Shown: positions 48,154 to 57,268 of the stretch, piece by piece
How the letters are laid out: the number at the start of each line of letters is the position of its first letter
How positions within the stretch are numbered: the stretch's first letter is position 1
Assembly: GCF_014284125.1 (NCBI RefSeq)
Contig: NZ_JACOFX010000007.1
Location: 124,001 to 188,000, forward strand
Length of the DNA stretch: 64,000 nt
Reading direction: 5' to 3'
Source: Undibacterium umbellatum
GTDB lineage: Bacteria; Pseudomonadota; Gammaproteobacteria; Burkholderiales; Burkholderiaceae_D
Notes under the pieces: generated by a model
Database searches by the model: none
Told to the model about the DNA's origin: nothing
What the model saw: the letters and a program-made list of their open reading frames with translations, nothing else
Made by a program: the position numbers and the translations under genes

Positions 48154-48990
48154 ATGCTTTCATTTCCACTAAAACTGACGATAGCCATATGGGTGGCAGT
48201 TGCCATTGTTGCGCCAGCTCAGGCGCTGGAGTCGGCCCTCAGCCTGAAAGATATCTATACCAGGACCGTTGAACAGCAAGTTCAGCCACCGCCAGAGGAC
48301 TTGCAAAATTATATAGACCAGATGGTCGTGACCTTGAACAGTAACAACATCAGTAAGTTGCCTACACAATATATTTTGCTGGTTGATCGCAATCCCAAGG
48401 TTCAGATCTCCATCCTTTTCTGGCTCGACCAGGAAGGGCAGTATCAATTTATTGGTGCGTCTCCCGTGTCAACTGGGCGTTCTCTGGGCTTTGAACATTT
48501 TGAGACTCCAGTTGGTGTGTATGCCCATAGCCTGGCCAACCTGGATTACCGCGCCGAAGGCAGTAAAAACAGCAAGGGTGTCCGCGGATATGGCATCAAG
48601 GGGAGGCGTGTCTTCGATTTTGGCTGGCAAAAAGCCAAGAAAGGCTGGGGCGATAAAATCATTGCCGACATGCGTCTGCAAATGCATGCCACTGACCCCG
48701 GCTTACTCGAATCGCGCCTAGGTACTGTGCAATCCAAGGGGTGTGTACGCATACCTGGCACCTTGAATTTCTTGCTGGACCGCTATTCCGTACTGGATGC
48801 CGATTATTTGCAAGCGGTGTCAGAAGGTAAAAAATTCTGGGTACTCGATAAAAACCGTGAAGATAATCCCTGGGCCGGGCGTTACATGGTTGTTGTCGAC
48901 AGTGGCAAAGAGCAAAAGCCTGAATGGGCAGCCTATACCCCACCTGCATCGGCTGTACCTGCGTCACGTAAAGTGGTGAAAGCCTCCTGA
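48154..48990 (+). CDS. L,D-transpeptidase-family (YkuD) protein with SKGC motif
   Basis: A 278-residue exported protein with a signal peptide (residues 1-23, ending AQALE) and a YkuD-type domain. The putative nucleophile lies in VQSKGCVRIP, and a histidine lies upstream in LQMHATDPGLLESRLG. In typical L,D-transpeptidases the motif is S/T-H-G-C; here Lys replaces His. It should act on peptidoglycan in the periplasm (cross-linking or lipoprotein attachment), but the changed motif means activity is uncertain. An exact TTATCCACA lies in its leader at 48102. Confidence 0.82.
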   Translation: MLSFPLKLTIAIWVAVAIVAPAQALESALSLKDIYTRTVEQQVQPPPEDLQNYIDQMVVTLNSNNISKLPTQYILLVDRNPKVQISILFWLDQEGQYQFIGASPVSTGRSLGFEHFETPVGVYAHSLANLDYRAEGSKNSKGVRGYGIKGRRVFDFGWQKAKKGWGDKIIADMRLQMHATDPGLLESRLGTVQSKGCVRIPGTLNFLLDRYSVLDADYLQAVSEGKKFWVLDKNREDNPWAGRYMVVVDSGKEQKPEWAAYTPPASAVPASRKVVKAS

Positions 48991-49108
48991 ATTTTGGCAA
49001 AAGCGATAGCCAACCCAGAAATCGACTAAGATATCTCTGTCAGAAAATCTTTAGATCTCATTTCACTCCCAATGATGAAATGGGCGCTCATCACCTCAGG
49101 GAAATCCC

Positions 49109-49741
49109 ATGTCCATAGAAACCTGGTTGTTGTATGTCGTTGCCGTTATGGTATTAACCATCACTCCTGGCCCTGCAGTGCTGATGTGTATCACCAACAG
49201 CATTAATTTTGGCGCCCGCATGACTTTGTTCCCGGCACTGGGCAATATCACCTCCCTCATTGCTATCATGACTTGTTCGGCGATCGGTATCGGTGCCATC
49301 CTGGCGACGTCGGCGCTGGTGTTTACCGTCATCAAATATCTGGGTGTGGCTTATCTCTTGTATCTGGGTATCAGCAGCCTACGAGCTAAGAGTAGTGATT
49401 TCGTTTTGCCCACGGAAACTGACATGCGCGGCACCCGCCTGCGCCTGTATGTCAAAGGCATGCTGGTTGGTATCAGCAATCCCAAGGCCTTGTTGTTCTT
49501 TACCGCCTTTTTCCCGCAATTCATCAATCCTGCTGCCGCCAAGTTGCCGCAATTTCTGGTTTTGTGCACAACCTTTGTATTTTTTGAATTCAGTGTACTG
49601 ATGCTGTACGCCGTTTTTGCAGAACGTATGGGTCCATGGCTGCGCTCCAGGGGCAAGGCGAAGATGTTCAATCAGTTTTCTGGTGGCGTATTTGTAGCCG
49701 CAGCGGGTTTGCTGGCAACCGTAAAAAAGGCCAACGACTAA
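49109..49741 (+). CDS. LysE/RhtB-family amino acid exporter
   Basis: A 210-residue membrane protein with about six helices. The family start VAVMVLTITPGPAVLMCITNSINFGARMTLFPALGN and GISNPKALLFFTAFFPQFI are diagnostic of LysE/RhtB exporters, which expel amino acids such as homoserine or threonine. It is followed 10 bases later by a DUF1232 gene, so they are probably co-transcribed. Confidence 0.92.
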   Translation: MSIETWLLYVVAVMVLTITPGPAVLMCITNSINFGARMTLFPALGNITSLIAIMTCSAIGIGAILATSALVFTVIKYLGVAYLLYLGISSLRAKSSDFVLPTETDMRGTRLRLYVKGMLVGISNPKALLFFTAFFPQFINPAAAKLPQFLVLCTTFVFFEFSVLMLYAVFAERMGPWLRSRGKAKMFNQFSGGVFVAAAGLLATVKKAND

Positions 49742-49751
49742 GGAGAGGATC

Positions 49752-50093
49752 ATGTCACATAGCGAAGCATATAGTGAAAGCGGTTTCTGGGACAAACTCA
49801 AGAAATATGCCCAGGTCGCAGGCAGTGAAGTCATAGAAAAAGTCCTCTGTCTGTATTACGCAGCACAAAGGCCGGAGACCCCGGCCTGGGCCAAGACTGT
49901 CATTTTCGGTGCATTGGGGTATTTCATTTTTCCTCTGGATGCAGTGCCGGATGTTTTGCCTGCGCTTGGCTATGGCGATGATCTGGGCGTGATTGCAGGG
50001 GCGCTGGTGACCGTCAGTCTGTATATTACAGATGAAGTGAAGCAGAGTGCGCGGGACAGGATGAAGGCATGGTTTGGGCCGAAATCCGGCTAA
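49752..50093 (+). CDS. YkvA-family (DUF1232) protein
   Basis: A 113-residue protein with the DUF1232 block AKTVIFGALGYFIFPLDAVPDVLPALGYGDDLGVIAGAL, one or two hydrophobic segments and a charged C-terminal helix. The molecular role of the family is unknown. GGAG precedes the ATG. Confidence 0.88.
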   Translation: MSHSEAYSESGFWDKLKKYAQVAGSEVIEKVLCLYYAAQRPETPAWAKTVIFGALGYFIFPLDAVPDVLPALGYGDDLGVIAGALVTVSLYITDEVKQSARDRMKAWFGPKSG

Positions 50094-50229
50094 AACTTAT
50101 CCACTTTTTACTGCCAGTTTTTCAGATCAGTTTCTGCTCAGAAAACACAAAAAAAAACCGGCAAAAAAAGATCCGGCGGAAGCAAATCTATGTATGATTT
50201 GCAACTCATTTAATCCGCCGGACTTGCGC

Positions 50230-50568
50230 ATGTACACCTCCACTTTCACCTTCAAGAAGAAGCAATACGACGACGCTTTCTATGCGCTCGATGAGCAGAT
50301 CGTCGCTCTGGCCAAATCCATACCAGGCTATCTGGGTGAAGAGACCTGGGAGAATGCGACGACCGGGCAGGTTTCCAATGTGTATTACTGGGACAGCCTG
50401 GAAGCCTTGCAGTCGCTGATTAATAATCCCATCCATCAACAAGCCAAGGCGGCGCAGGCAAAATGGCTGGATGGCTATCAGGTCATCGTGGCTGAAGTCT
50501 TGCGTACCTATGGCGATGGCAATTTGTTGCATCCTTGTGTAACACTCCACCCTCATACTGCAATTTGA
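50230..50568 (+). CDS. Antibiotic biosynthesis monooxygenase-like (ABM) protein
   Basis: A 112-residue small ferredoxin-like protein of the ABM superfamily (IVALAKSIPGYLGEETWENATTGQVSNVYYWDSLEALQSLINNPIHQQAK). Many members are heme-degrading or quinol monooxygenases, but many have no known activity. I start at ATG 50230; an ATG 12 codons upstream is also open. The acetyltransferase gene follows 7 bases later. Confidence 0.8.
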   Translation: MYTSTFTFKKKQYDDAFYALDEQIVALAKSIPGYLGEETWENATTGQVSNVYYWDSLEALQSLINNPIHQQAKAAQAKWLDGYQVIVAEVLRTYGDGNLLHPCVTLHPHTAI

Positions 50569-50575
50569 AACAGCT

Positions 50576-51040
50576 ATGAACATACAACTGAGAGAAGTAG
50601 ATATCCATAATTTTGGTGAGCTCATCCATCTCCCCTTGCTGCCGCATCAGGAAAATTATCTGGCCAGTAATGCCTATTCCCTGGCGCAGTCCAAATACGA
50701 TATTTACTATAAACCACGCGCCATTTATGCAGACGAGCAACTGACGGGTTTTTTGATGTACAAGACCATGGATGATGAAAATCGTCCCAGGGAATATGCC
50801 ATACATCGCTTCATGATCGATCATCGCCATCAGGGCAAGGGAATAGGGCGGCAAGCCTTGCAATTGGCGATACAGGAAATACGCCAGGACATGCAGGCAG
50901 AACGCATCACCATTTGCTATTTGTCAGAAAACCCGGTCACCAAAGACTTCTATGCCAGTTTTGGATTTGTAGAAACGGGTATCGATGAAGAGGGTGAAAT
51001 GAATGCAGAGATAGTCTTGAATGTAGCCTTGAAAAAATGA
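50576..51040 (+). CDS. Spermidine/polyamine-type GNAT acetyltransferase
   Basis: A 154-residue GNAT enzyme close to the spermine/spermidine acetyltransferase group (Blt/PaiA/SpeG type): LREVDIHNFGELIHL at the start, FLMYKTMDDENRPREYAIHRFMIDHRHQGKGIGRQALQLAI with motif A, and YLSENPVTKDFYASFGFVETG at the C-terminus. It probably acetylates a polyamine or similar amine. It runs close behind the ABM-like gene. Confidence 0.85.
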   Translation: MNIQLREVDIHNFGELIHLPLLPHQENYLASNAYSLAQSKYDIYYKPRAIYADEQLTGFLMYKTMDDENRPREYAIHRFMIDHRHQGKGIGRQALQLAIQEIRQDMQAERITICYLSENPVTKDFYASFGFVETGIDEEGEMNAEIVLNVALKK

Positions 51041-51251
51041 TTTCCTCGCTGCGCATATGACCACTAATCGACAAGTGTCGCGATTTGCTTCCATGTATGA
51101 ATTACCATCCTTATTGACAGTTTTGTAAATACGCCATTTCCGGTGCAAACAATCGGGATGAGCAGGTATAAAAGGCTGGTGCGTGTTTCAGTAAGATGAC
51201 AGTCTTGCCCGTGCTATATTAGCCACTTCCGCATATCTAGAAATCCAAGCT

Positions 51252-52322
51252 ATGAGTGGTCCAACAACAGTCATGATCACAGGCGATGGCCTGGCAATCC
51301 TGTTGGCAGCGGCGGCCATACGTGCCGCTCTGGCGGTGGCGCAGGCACATCAGAACGCCGACCTGTTGCGCACGCATCAGGATGCGCAGCAAAGCGCCCT
51401 GCAAGAAAGCCTGCATGCAGCCGGTGTCATGGGCGAGCAAGCCTTGCAAGAGCAATTGCAAATCGCTGAGCAGGAATATGCCCAGTTGATTGCACTGGCT
51501 GAAAAGATAGGCTGCAGCGCACAAATCGCAGCCAGCCAGCCTGTGTCGCCAGCCGGGACGGATGAACAGGAAATCATAGAATATCTACGTAGCTTGCAGG
51601 CGCTGGTGCGTGAGTTAAGGCCAGTGTTGTTGCAAGAATCAGCCAGACGTGCAGATGCGCTCTCTGATGAAGGTGATGCCAACCTGGACGCAGCCAGTGC
51701 CGCAGCCTTGCCGCAAGACCGGCTGGCGCGCCTGTTGAAACGCATAGCCCACCTGGAGCAATTGCCCGAGCATATCGCGCAACTGGCGAGGGAACTGGAA
51801 AAGTCCCTGCCAGGTGCCCGCGCCGACATGCTGGCCAGCGAATTGCGGCTGCAAATCCAGGCCCTGCTCGAAGCGGAGAAAAAACGCCAGGTAGAACAAG
51901 CCCAGGCCCTGATACTGGAGCAGACTTTGAAAGACCTGGGTTACCAGGTCGAAGAAGTTTCACATACCTTGTTTGTCGAAGGCGGCGTGGTGCATTTCCG
52001 CCGTGCCAGTTGGGACAAGTATATGGTGCGCATGCGCATGGATACCAAGACCGGGCAAGCCAATTTCAATGTTATCCGCTCTGTCAAACAGCGTGAAAAT
52101 GAGCGTAGCGTACTTGACCATCTGGCAGAAGACCGCTGGTGCAGCGAATTCCCGACTCTGATGTCAGCTCTGGAAGCACGGGGTATACATATGCAGGTGA
52201 CGCGGCTATTGCAGGCGGGTGAACTACCAGTGCAACTGGTCGTGGAGGACAAGCTGCCGCAATTTGCCGAAGAAGAGCAAATTGAAAGCCATAGTCAATT
52301 ACAGTCGAAAAAATTGCCATGA
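51252..52322 (+). CDS. Coiled-coil protein of unknown function, first gene of the AAA+/radical-SAM/kinase cluster
   Basis: A 356-residue protein I do not recognise. Residues 1-30 hold a hydrophobic Ala-rich helix (GLAILLAAAAIRAALAVAQA). Residues 30-230 are Gln/Glu/Ala-rich and predicted coiled coil. A compact mixed domain follows at about 230-335 (VSHTLFVEGGVVHFRRASWDKYMVRMRMDTKTGQANFNVIRS). The four-base ATGA overlap with the ATPase gene shows translational coupling. It could be a scaffold, a substrate adaptor for the ClpB-like ATPase, or the effector of the system. The 211-base gap upstream has no clear promoter. Confidence 0.75.
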   Translation: MSGPTTVMITGDGLAILLAAAAIRAALAVAQAHQNADLLRTHQDAQQSALQESLHAAGVMGEQALQEQLQIAEQEYAQLIALAEKIGCSAQIAASQPVSPAGTDEQEIIEYLRSLQALVRELRPVLLQESARRADALSDEGDANLDAASAAALPQDRLARLLKRIAHLEQLPEHIAQLARELEKSLPGARADMLASELRLQIQALLEAEKKRQVEQAQALILEQTLKDLGYQVEEVSHTLFVEGGVVHFRRASWDKYMVRMRMDTKTGQANFNVIRSVKQRENERSVLDHLAEDRWCSEFPTLMSALEARGIHMQVTRLLQAGELPVQLVVEDKLPQFAEEEQIESHSQLQSKKLP

Positions 52323-54175
52323 ATGTACCCGAAACCCGCTGGCTGCAAGACTTGCAGCGCTTGCTGCCAATACGCTCGCATTATGTGATTTCTGGTGCCA
52401 TTCGTGACAGTTTTTTACTGCCTCTGCCGTCTCAGGAAGCCTCGCCAGGTGGTGCTACCCTGGTGCCATTCAATCGCGCCTTGTGGGAATCGCTCAAGCG
52501 TCTGGATTACCGGCTCTTGCTAATTTATGACCCGGTAGATGGCTTGCGTGTCTATCCTGACGACAGCGGCCAGCGCGAACTGGCCACCCGCTTGTTCGAT
52601 GTGAAACTGGCCGATGGTTGCCAGCAAATCAGCCTCGAAAGCCTGAGCAATCTGATGAAAAAACTCAGCGCAGAAAGAGAAATGCGCTGCGCCCTGGTGC
52701 TGGATTTTGCATCACGCATTACCCGCAAGGCAGAACAACTGGGCGAGGCCGAGCATCGATTTTTTGTCGCAGCAGAAAAAATCTCACTCACGGCCAGTGC
52801 CATCGTCCCGCGTGAGACAGGGGGGCCACCGCAATACAACCCCATACTATGGCTGGTCAATCGTGCCCAGGATTTACCTTCCTGGTTCACGCTTGATAGC
52901 GAAAGAGTGGCCAGCCTGGTCATCAGCAAACCTGATTTTGAAATGCGCCAGGGGGCGGCTTTGCAACTTGCCCCTTTGTTCAATGGCTATGCCGACGCAG
53001 CTCCTGCCGTGCGCACCCAGTTTGTAAAAAGCTTTACCGAAGGAACAGAGGGCATGTCGCTATCAGCTCTGTCCGACATCACTGAGCTGGCAGACCGGCA
53101 AAAGCTGGGTATTGCAGATATAGAAGACGCAGTGCGCTGCTATAAAGTAGGTGCGCTGGACAACCCCTGGCGCAAGGATTACCTGCGTAAGAAAATACGC
53201 GATGGTCAAAGTTTTATCGAAGACCGTGTCAAGGGTCAGCATCCGGCGGTAGTCAAAACCCTGGATATACTCAAGCGCTCAGTCATGAGCCTGACGGGCG
53301 CACAGGCGCGCTCTGGCGGCAGCCGCCCAAGGGGTGTTTTATTTTTTGCCGGCCCCACTGGTGTCGGTAAGACTGAGCTGGCGAAAACCCTGACGCAACT
53401 GGTGTTTGGTGATGAGCGCGCCTACCTGCGTTTTGACATGAGCGAATTTGCTGAAGAACATACCAGCGCCCGTCTGCTGGGTGCGCCACCTGGTTATGTG
53501 GGCTTTGATGCTGGTGGTGAACTCACCAACGCTGTCAGGCAAAAGCCTTTTTCCGTCGTGCTCTTCGATGAAATCGAAAAAGCCCATCCGCGCATACTCG
53601 ATAAATTCTTGCAGATACTCGAAGATGGCCGCCTCACCGATGGCCGTGGTGACACTGCCTATTTTTCTGAAACCATTTTGATCTTCACCTCTAACCTGGG
53701 TATTTATGTGGAGGATAATCAGGGCAACCGCAGCCAGAATGTGAAGCCCGGTGACAGTTATGAAACCGTGGAATTCAAGGTGCGCGAAGCCATAGGCAAT
53801 TACTTCAAGTTCAAATTGTCGCGGCCAGAATTATTGAACCGCATCGGTGACAATATCGTGGTCTTTGATTTTATTTCTGCTGAAGTCGCCGCCAAGATTT
53901 TTGATGGCATGTTGCGTAATGTGGCGCGTCGCCTGCAGGAAGAACTCAACCTGCAACTGGCAATGCCAGCGACGGTGCGTGATGAATTGCTGGCACGCTG
54001 TATCCGTGACCTCAGCAATGGTGGCCGTGGTGTCGGTAACCAGCTGGAATCGAATTTCATCAACCCCTTGTCGCGTGCCCTGTTTGAGCAGGAGCTTGAA
54101 GGCAAGCAGCGAGTCACCGTAACGGCGATTACCGAAGCCGATAAAGTCATCAGCCTGAGCCTGCAATTAGCATGA
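52319..54175 (+). CDS. ClpB-like AAA+ ATPase with degenerate N-terminal half
   Basis: A 618-residue AAA+ protein. The C-terminal half resembles the second ATPase domain of ClpB/ClpA: Walker A GPTGVGKT (residues 345-352), pore loop GYVG (about 392), Walker B VVLFDEIEKAHP (about 413), sensor I FTSN and arginine-finger region RPELLNRIGD (from 502). The first 300 residues look like a decayed AAA domain: LVLDFASRI may recall Walker B and NPILWLVNRAQDLPSWF sensor I, but there is no Walker A. It has no ClpP loop that I can see. It probably remodels or unfolds a partner. ATGA overlaps couple it to the genes on both sides. Confidence 0.88.
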   Translation: MNVPETRWLQDLQRLLPIRSHYVISGAIRDSFLLPLPSQEASPGGATLVPFNRALWESLKRLDYRLLLIYDPVDGLRVYPDDSGQRELATRLFDVKLADGCQQISLESLSNLMKKLSAEREMRCALVLDFASRITRKAEQLGEAEHRFFVAAEKISLTASAIVPRETGGPPQYNPILWLVNRAQDLPSWFTLDSERVASLVISKPDFEMRQGAALQLAPLFNGYADAAPAVRTQFVKSFTEGTEGMSLSALSDITELADRQKLGIADIEDAVRCYKVGALDNPWRKDYLRKKIRDGQSFIEDRVKGQHPAVVKTLDILKRSVMSLTGAQARSGGSRPRGVLFFAGPTGVGKTELAKTLTQLVFGDERAYLRFDMSEFAEEHTSARLLGAPPGYVGFDAGGELTNAVRQKPFSVVLFDEIEKAHPRILDKFLQILEDGRLTDGRGDTAYFSETILIFTSNLGIYVEDNQGNRSQNVKPGDSYETVEFKVREAIGNYFKFKLSRPELLNRIGDNIVVFDFISAEVAAKIFDGMLRNVARRLQEELNLQLAMPATVRDELLARCIRDLSNGGRGVGNQLESNFINPLSRALFEQELEGKQRVTVTAITEADKVISLSLQLA

Positions 54176-54828
54176 AAATTGCCATCAATAAAGCGCATTT
54201 CCCTGTCACCGTATTGGGGCCGGGGCGACGCATAGGTATATGGGTACAGGGTTGCAGCATAGGCTGCAAGGGCTGTGTCTCGCAAGATACCTGGGCCAGG
54301 GATGGCAGCAAGGAAATGACAGTGGCGGGTTTGCTGAGCTGGTGCCGCGAAGTCAGTGCCGGGCAATTTGATGGCATCACCATCTCAGGCGGTGAACCAT
54401 TCGAACAACCAAAGGCACTGCATGCCTTGCTGGATGGTTTGCATCACTGGCGCAGTAATGCAGGAATGGATTTTGACATACTCTGCTATAGCGGTTATCC
54501 ACTCGCGACCCTGCAAAAAAAAAATGCAGACTTACTGCAAAAAATCGATGCCCTGATCCCCGAACCTTTCATCGCCAGCAAGCCGCTGACCCAGGCCTGG
54601 CGTGGCTCAGCCAATCAACCGCTGGTGCTCTTGTCAGACCGCGCCAGGGCGCGTATGCAGGCTTATGTTGATGCCCCCATAGACGAACAGGACAAGCGCA
54701 TACAGACCATGATAGACGGCCAGCGTGTCTGGTATGTAGGCATACCAGGTCGCGGTGACATGCAGGCACTGGAACAATTATGTGCCAGCCGCGGTTTGAC
54801 CTTTGATAGTGTCAGCTGGAGGCCCTGA
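54172..54828 (+). CDS. Radical-SAM activase-like protein (NrdG/PflA type)
   Basis: A 218-residue protein with a 4Fe-4S cluster motif CSIGCKGC (C28, C32, C35; CX3CX2C), preceded by RIGIWVQG, and with the SAM-binding ISGGEPFEQPKAL (from residue 71). It resembles activating enzymes for anaerobic ribonucleotide reductase, but no glycyl-radical enzyme gene is near. Its fixed place between an AAA+ ATPase and a kinase points to a different target, perhaps a modification of a cluster protein or redox sensing. Coupled to the ATPase gene by ATGA; the kinase gene starts directly after its stop. Confidence 0.88.
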   Translation: MKIAINKAHFPVTVLGPGRRIGIWVQGCSIGCKGCVSQDTWARDGSKEMTVAGLLSWCREVSAGQFDGITISGGEPFEQPKALHALLDGLHHWRSNAGMDFDILCYSGYPLATLQKKNADLLQKIDALIPEPFIASKPLTQAWRGSANQPLVLLSDRARARMQAYVDAPIDEQDKRIQTMIDGQRVWYVGIPGRGDMQALEQLCASRGLTFDSVSWRP

Positions 54829-57195
54829 GTGAGTCAGACCTACATACGCCGCTGCCCCGCATGTGAAACCGAAAACGCGCCTGAAGTCATGCGCTGTGTT
54901 TGCGGCACCTTGCTGTCCGGTGTGGACTTGATGGAAAAGCGCGAGCAGGCAGAACCTGAAGTTGAAGTAAAGCAGCCAGCAGCCACAGCAACAGAATTAA
55001 TTTGCAGTTATGAAGATTGCGAACAAAGTAATCCGCCAGGTAGTGAACTATGTGTGTACTGCAATCGTCCGCTGATCAAGGAACCTGCTGCAGTAACACC
55101 AGACAGCAGCCAGATTCACAGCCTGCTGTCACTGCCACAAGCACTGCGTGAGCGCTACAAGATATTGCATCATTTGCCTACCCTGGGGGCAGAGGCCGAG
55201 TTGTTGCTGGTAGAAGAAAATGCAAGCGCCATAAAGCGTGTCGCCAAGATTTACCGTCACGGCGTACATGGCAAATCCGAAGTCAGGGAAAGATTGCAAA
55301 CAGTGCCAGTCGAGCACCGCGTAGTCGTGCTGGAAGCAGGCGTGTCTGATGGCCATGCCTATGAACTCATGGAGTATTGTGAGCTTGGTTCCTTGAGAAA
55401 AATCATGCTGGGTAAGCGGCCGGATGCCGCCATGCTGGAAAGCATAGTACGTGAGCTGGCAGCCGCCATCGCCAGTGTGCATAAGGCTGGACTTATCCAC
55501 CGTGATCTCAAGCCAGAAAATATCCTGGTGCGCACGCTGCAACCACTGGATTTGATACTGACTGACTTTGGTATCTCCTCAGTGCTGGATGCCACGCAAA
55601 GGCTGACTGGCACGGCCCGTAGCTTGCCCTATGCCTCGCCAGAAAGCCTGTCCGGCGTGATTGATGCCAAGGCAGATTACTGGGCACTGGGTATGATCAT
55701 GCTGGAGCTGGATTTGGGTCAGCATCCATTTGCCGGTTTGTCCGAAGCCGTGATCCTGCATCACCTGACCACGCGCGAGCTGGAACTCAATACGGTAACC
55801 GACGCCTACCTGCGCAAACTGCTGCGCGGCCTGCTCTTGCGTGACCCTAAAAAACGCTGGGGTGATGAACAGATCATGCGCTGGCTGGCGCGAGATACCA
55901 GCTTGCCTGACGCCGTGGAAACCATGGCCATGGGCGGTTTTCGCGAGCCCTATCATATCGGCTATGACCTCTGCCACACCCGCGAACAACTGGCGGTGGC
56001 GCTGGCACGTAACTGGGATGATGGCGTCAGGGATATCTCGAATGCGCAATTGCTGGCCTGGTTCCGCGATGTGCAAAAGGACCAGAATGCAGTGCGGGTC
56101 TTGCTGGATATGCGCCATGATAAAAAGCTCTCGGTCGATGTACAGCTATTGCGCCTGATCCTGTATCTGGCACCCGGCATACCACCTGTCTGGCGCGGTG
56201 AAACCATAGAATTGCCAGCCATACTCAGCTATGCCAACCGCTCACTGAAGGGCGATGAGCTAGCCAGCAGCTGGTTGAACCAGTTGTATAACTATGGTGT
56301 GCTGGAAGCCTATGCAGATGCAGGCAACAAGGAAATCGCCAACATAGTGCAAAAATGGCAGCATTGCTGCAAGCAAATTCAGCAGGCCTGGCAAGAGGCT
56401 TTTGGCCTGGTGAAAGATTATGCCAGCAAGCATTTGCCGGGTGAGTATGCCAATATCGACAAGCTCGTTTATGGTGTTGAGGCAGATGATAGGGCACCCC
56501 TGCATAAATTGCATGCGCGGGTATTGGCGCTGGTCTATGATGAACGCTGGCCCGAGCGCCTGCGCAAACGCCTGGTCATCGCCTATGCTGGCTTGAAAGC
56601 TTATTGCCCCTGGTTGTCTGCGCTGGGCGAGATAGAGCAAATGCCTGTGGCTTTGCTGCTGGTGCTGGAAGCCTTGTTGCCCGAAGCGCAAAAAGCCGTG
56701 GAACGCCAGCAGAAAGCCGAGGCCTGGCAACGAACTGCTGACCAGGATGCGGCAGCGGCTATGAAGCAGGAAGTTTTACGTAGCATCAAAGCCATACGTG
56801 TAGCAGCTACTGACAGCCTCTTGTCCATCGTCGCCGCGGATGATCTTTACAGAGCATTGGATGACTACCATGATTTGCTGGAAAAGCTGCGCACCTCTGC
56901 CAGTACCGAAATAGCCTGGCAGGAAGCCAAAAAAGCAGCATTGAGAGTAGAGCACACCGTCGGAAAAATCTCGCTGCTGCTGAATAAGCTGGCTGCCCGG
57001 CGTATCGAAAACCAGGGCTGGGTAGGGCGCGAAGTGCAGATTTTTGTTGCCGTCGCCTTGCTGGGTGTACCAGTGTTTTTACCTGCGGTGAATTTTTACT
57101 GGATACCTGCCTTGATTGCGGCAGTCGCTGTCTGGCGCTTCCTGCCTAATTTTCTGACCATGCGCAAAATCCGCGAGCTGGGTACGCAATTGTGA
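54829..57195 (+). CDS. Zinc-ribbon Ser/Thr protein kinase with C-terminal membrane helices
   Basis: A 788-residue kinase starting at GTG directly after the TGA of the previous gene. Two N-terminal zinc ribbons: C9, C12, C23, C25 and C59, C64, C75, C78. The kinase domain spans about residues 105-350: probable ATP lysine in VAKIYR (K140), catalytic loop HRDLKPEN (224-231), DFG at 246-248 and APE-like SPES. The glycine loop is degenerate (LPTLGAEAELLLV). A roughly 370-residue helical region follows, ending in two membrane helices (about 738-775). It is likely the sensor or control arm of the four-gene cluster. Confidence 0.9.
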   Translation: MSQTYIRRCPACETENAPEVMRCVCGTLLSGVDLMEKREQAEPEVEVKQPAATATELICSYEDCEQSNPPGSELCVYCNRPLIKEPAAVTPDSSQIHSLLSLPQALRERYKILHHLPTLGAEAELLLVEENASAIKRVAKIYRHGVHGKSEVRERLQTVPVEHRVVVLEAGVSDGHAYELMEYCELGSLRKIMLGKRPDAAMLESIVRELAAAIASVHKAGLIHRDLKPENILVRTLQPLDLILTDFGISSVLDATQRLTGTARSLPYASPESLSGVIDAKADYWALGMIMLELDLGQHPFAGLSEAVILHHLTTRELELNTVTDAYLRKLLRGLLLRDPKKRWGDEQIMRWLARDTSLPDAVETMAMGGFREPYHIGYDLCHTREQLAVALARNWDDGVRDISNAQLLAWFRDVQKDQNAVRVLLDMRHDKKLSVDVQLLRLILYLAPGIPPVWRGETIELPAILSYANRSLKGDELASSWLNQLYNYGVLEAYADAGNKEIANIVQKWQHCCKQIQQAWQEAFGLVKDYASKHLPGEYANIDKLVYGVEADDRAPLHKLHARVLALVYDERWPERLRKRLVIAYAGLKAYCPWLSALGEIEQMPVALLLVLEALLPEAQKAVERQQKAEAWQRTADQDAAAAMKQEVLRSIKAIRVAATDSLLSIVAADDLYRALDDYHDLLEKLRTSASTEIAWQEAKKAALRVEHTVGKISLLLNKLAARRIENQGWVGREVQIFVAVALLGVPVFLPAVNFYWIPALIAAVAVWRFLPNFLTMRKIRELGTQL

Positions 57196-57268
57196 ATTTT
57201 GCAAATATCTGATATTTCCCGCAAACATCTGAGATAGTTGTTTGCATCAAAAAACAGGAGTCATACAG

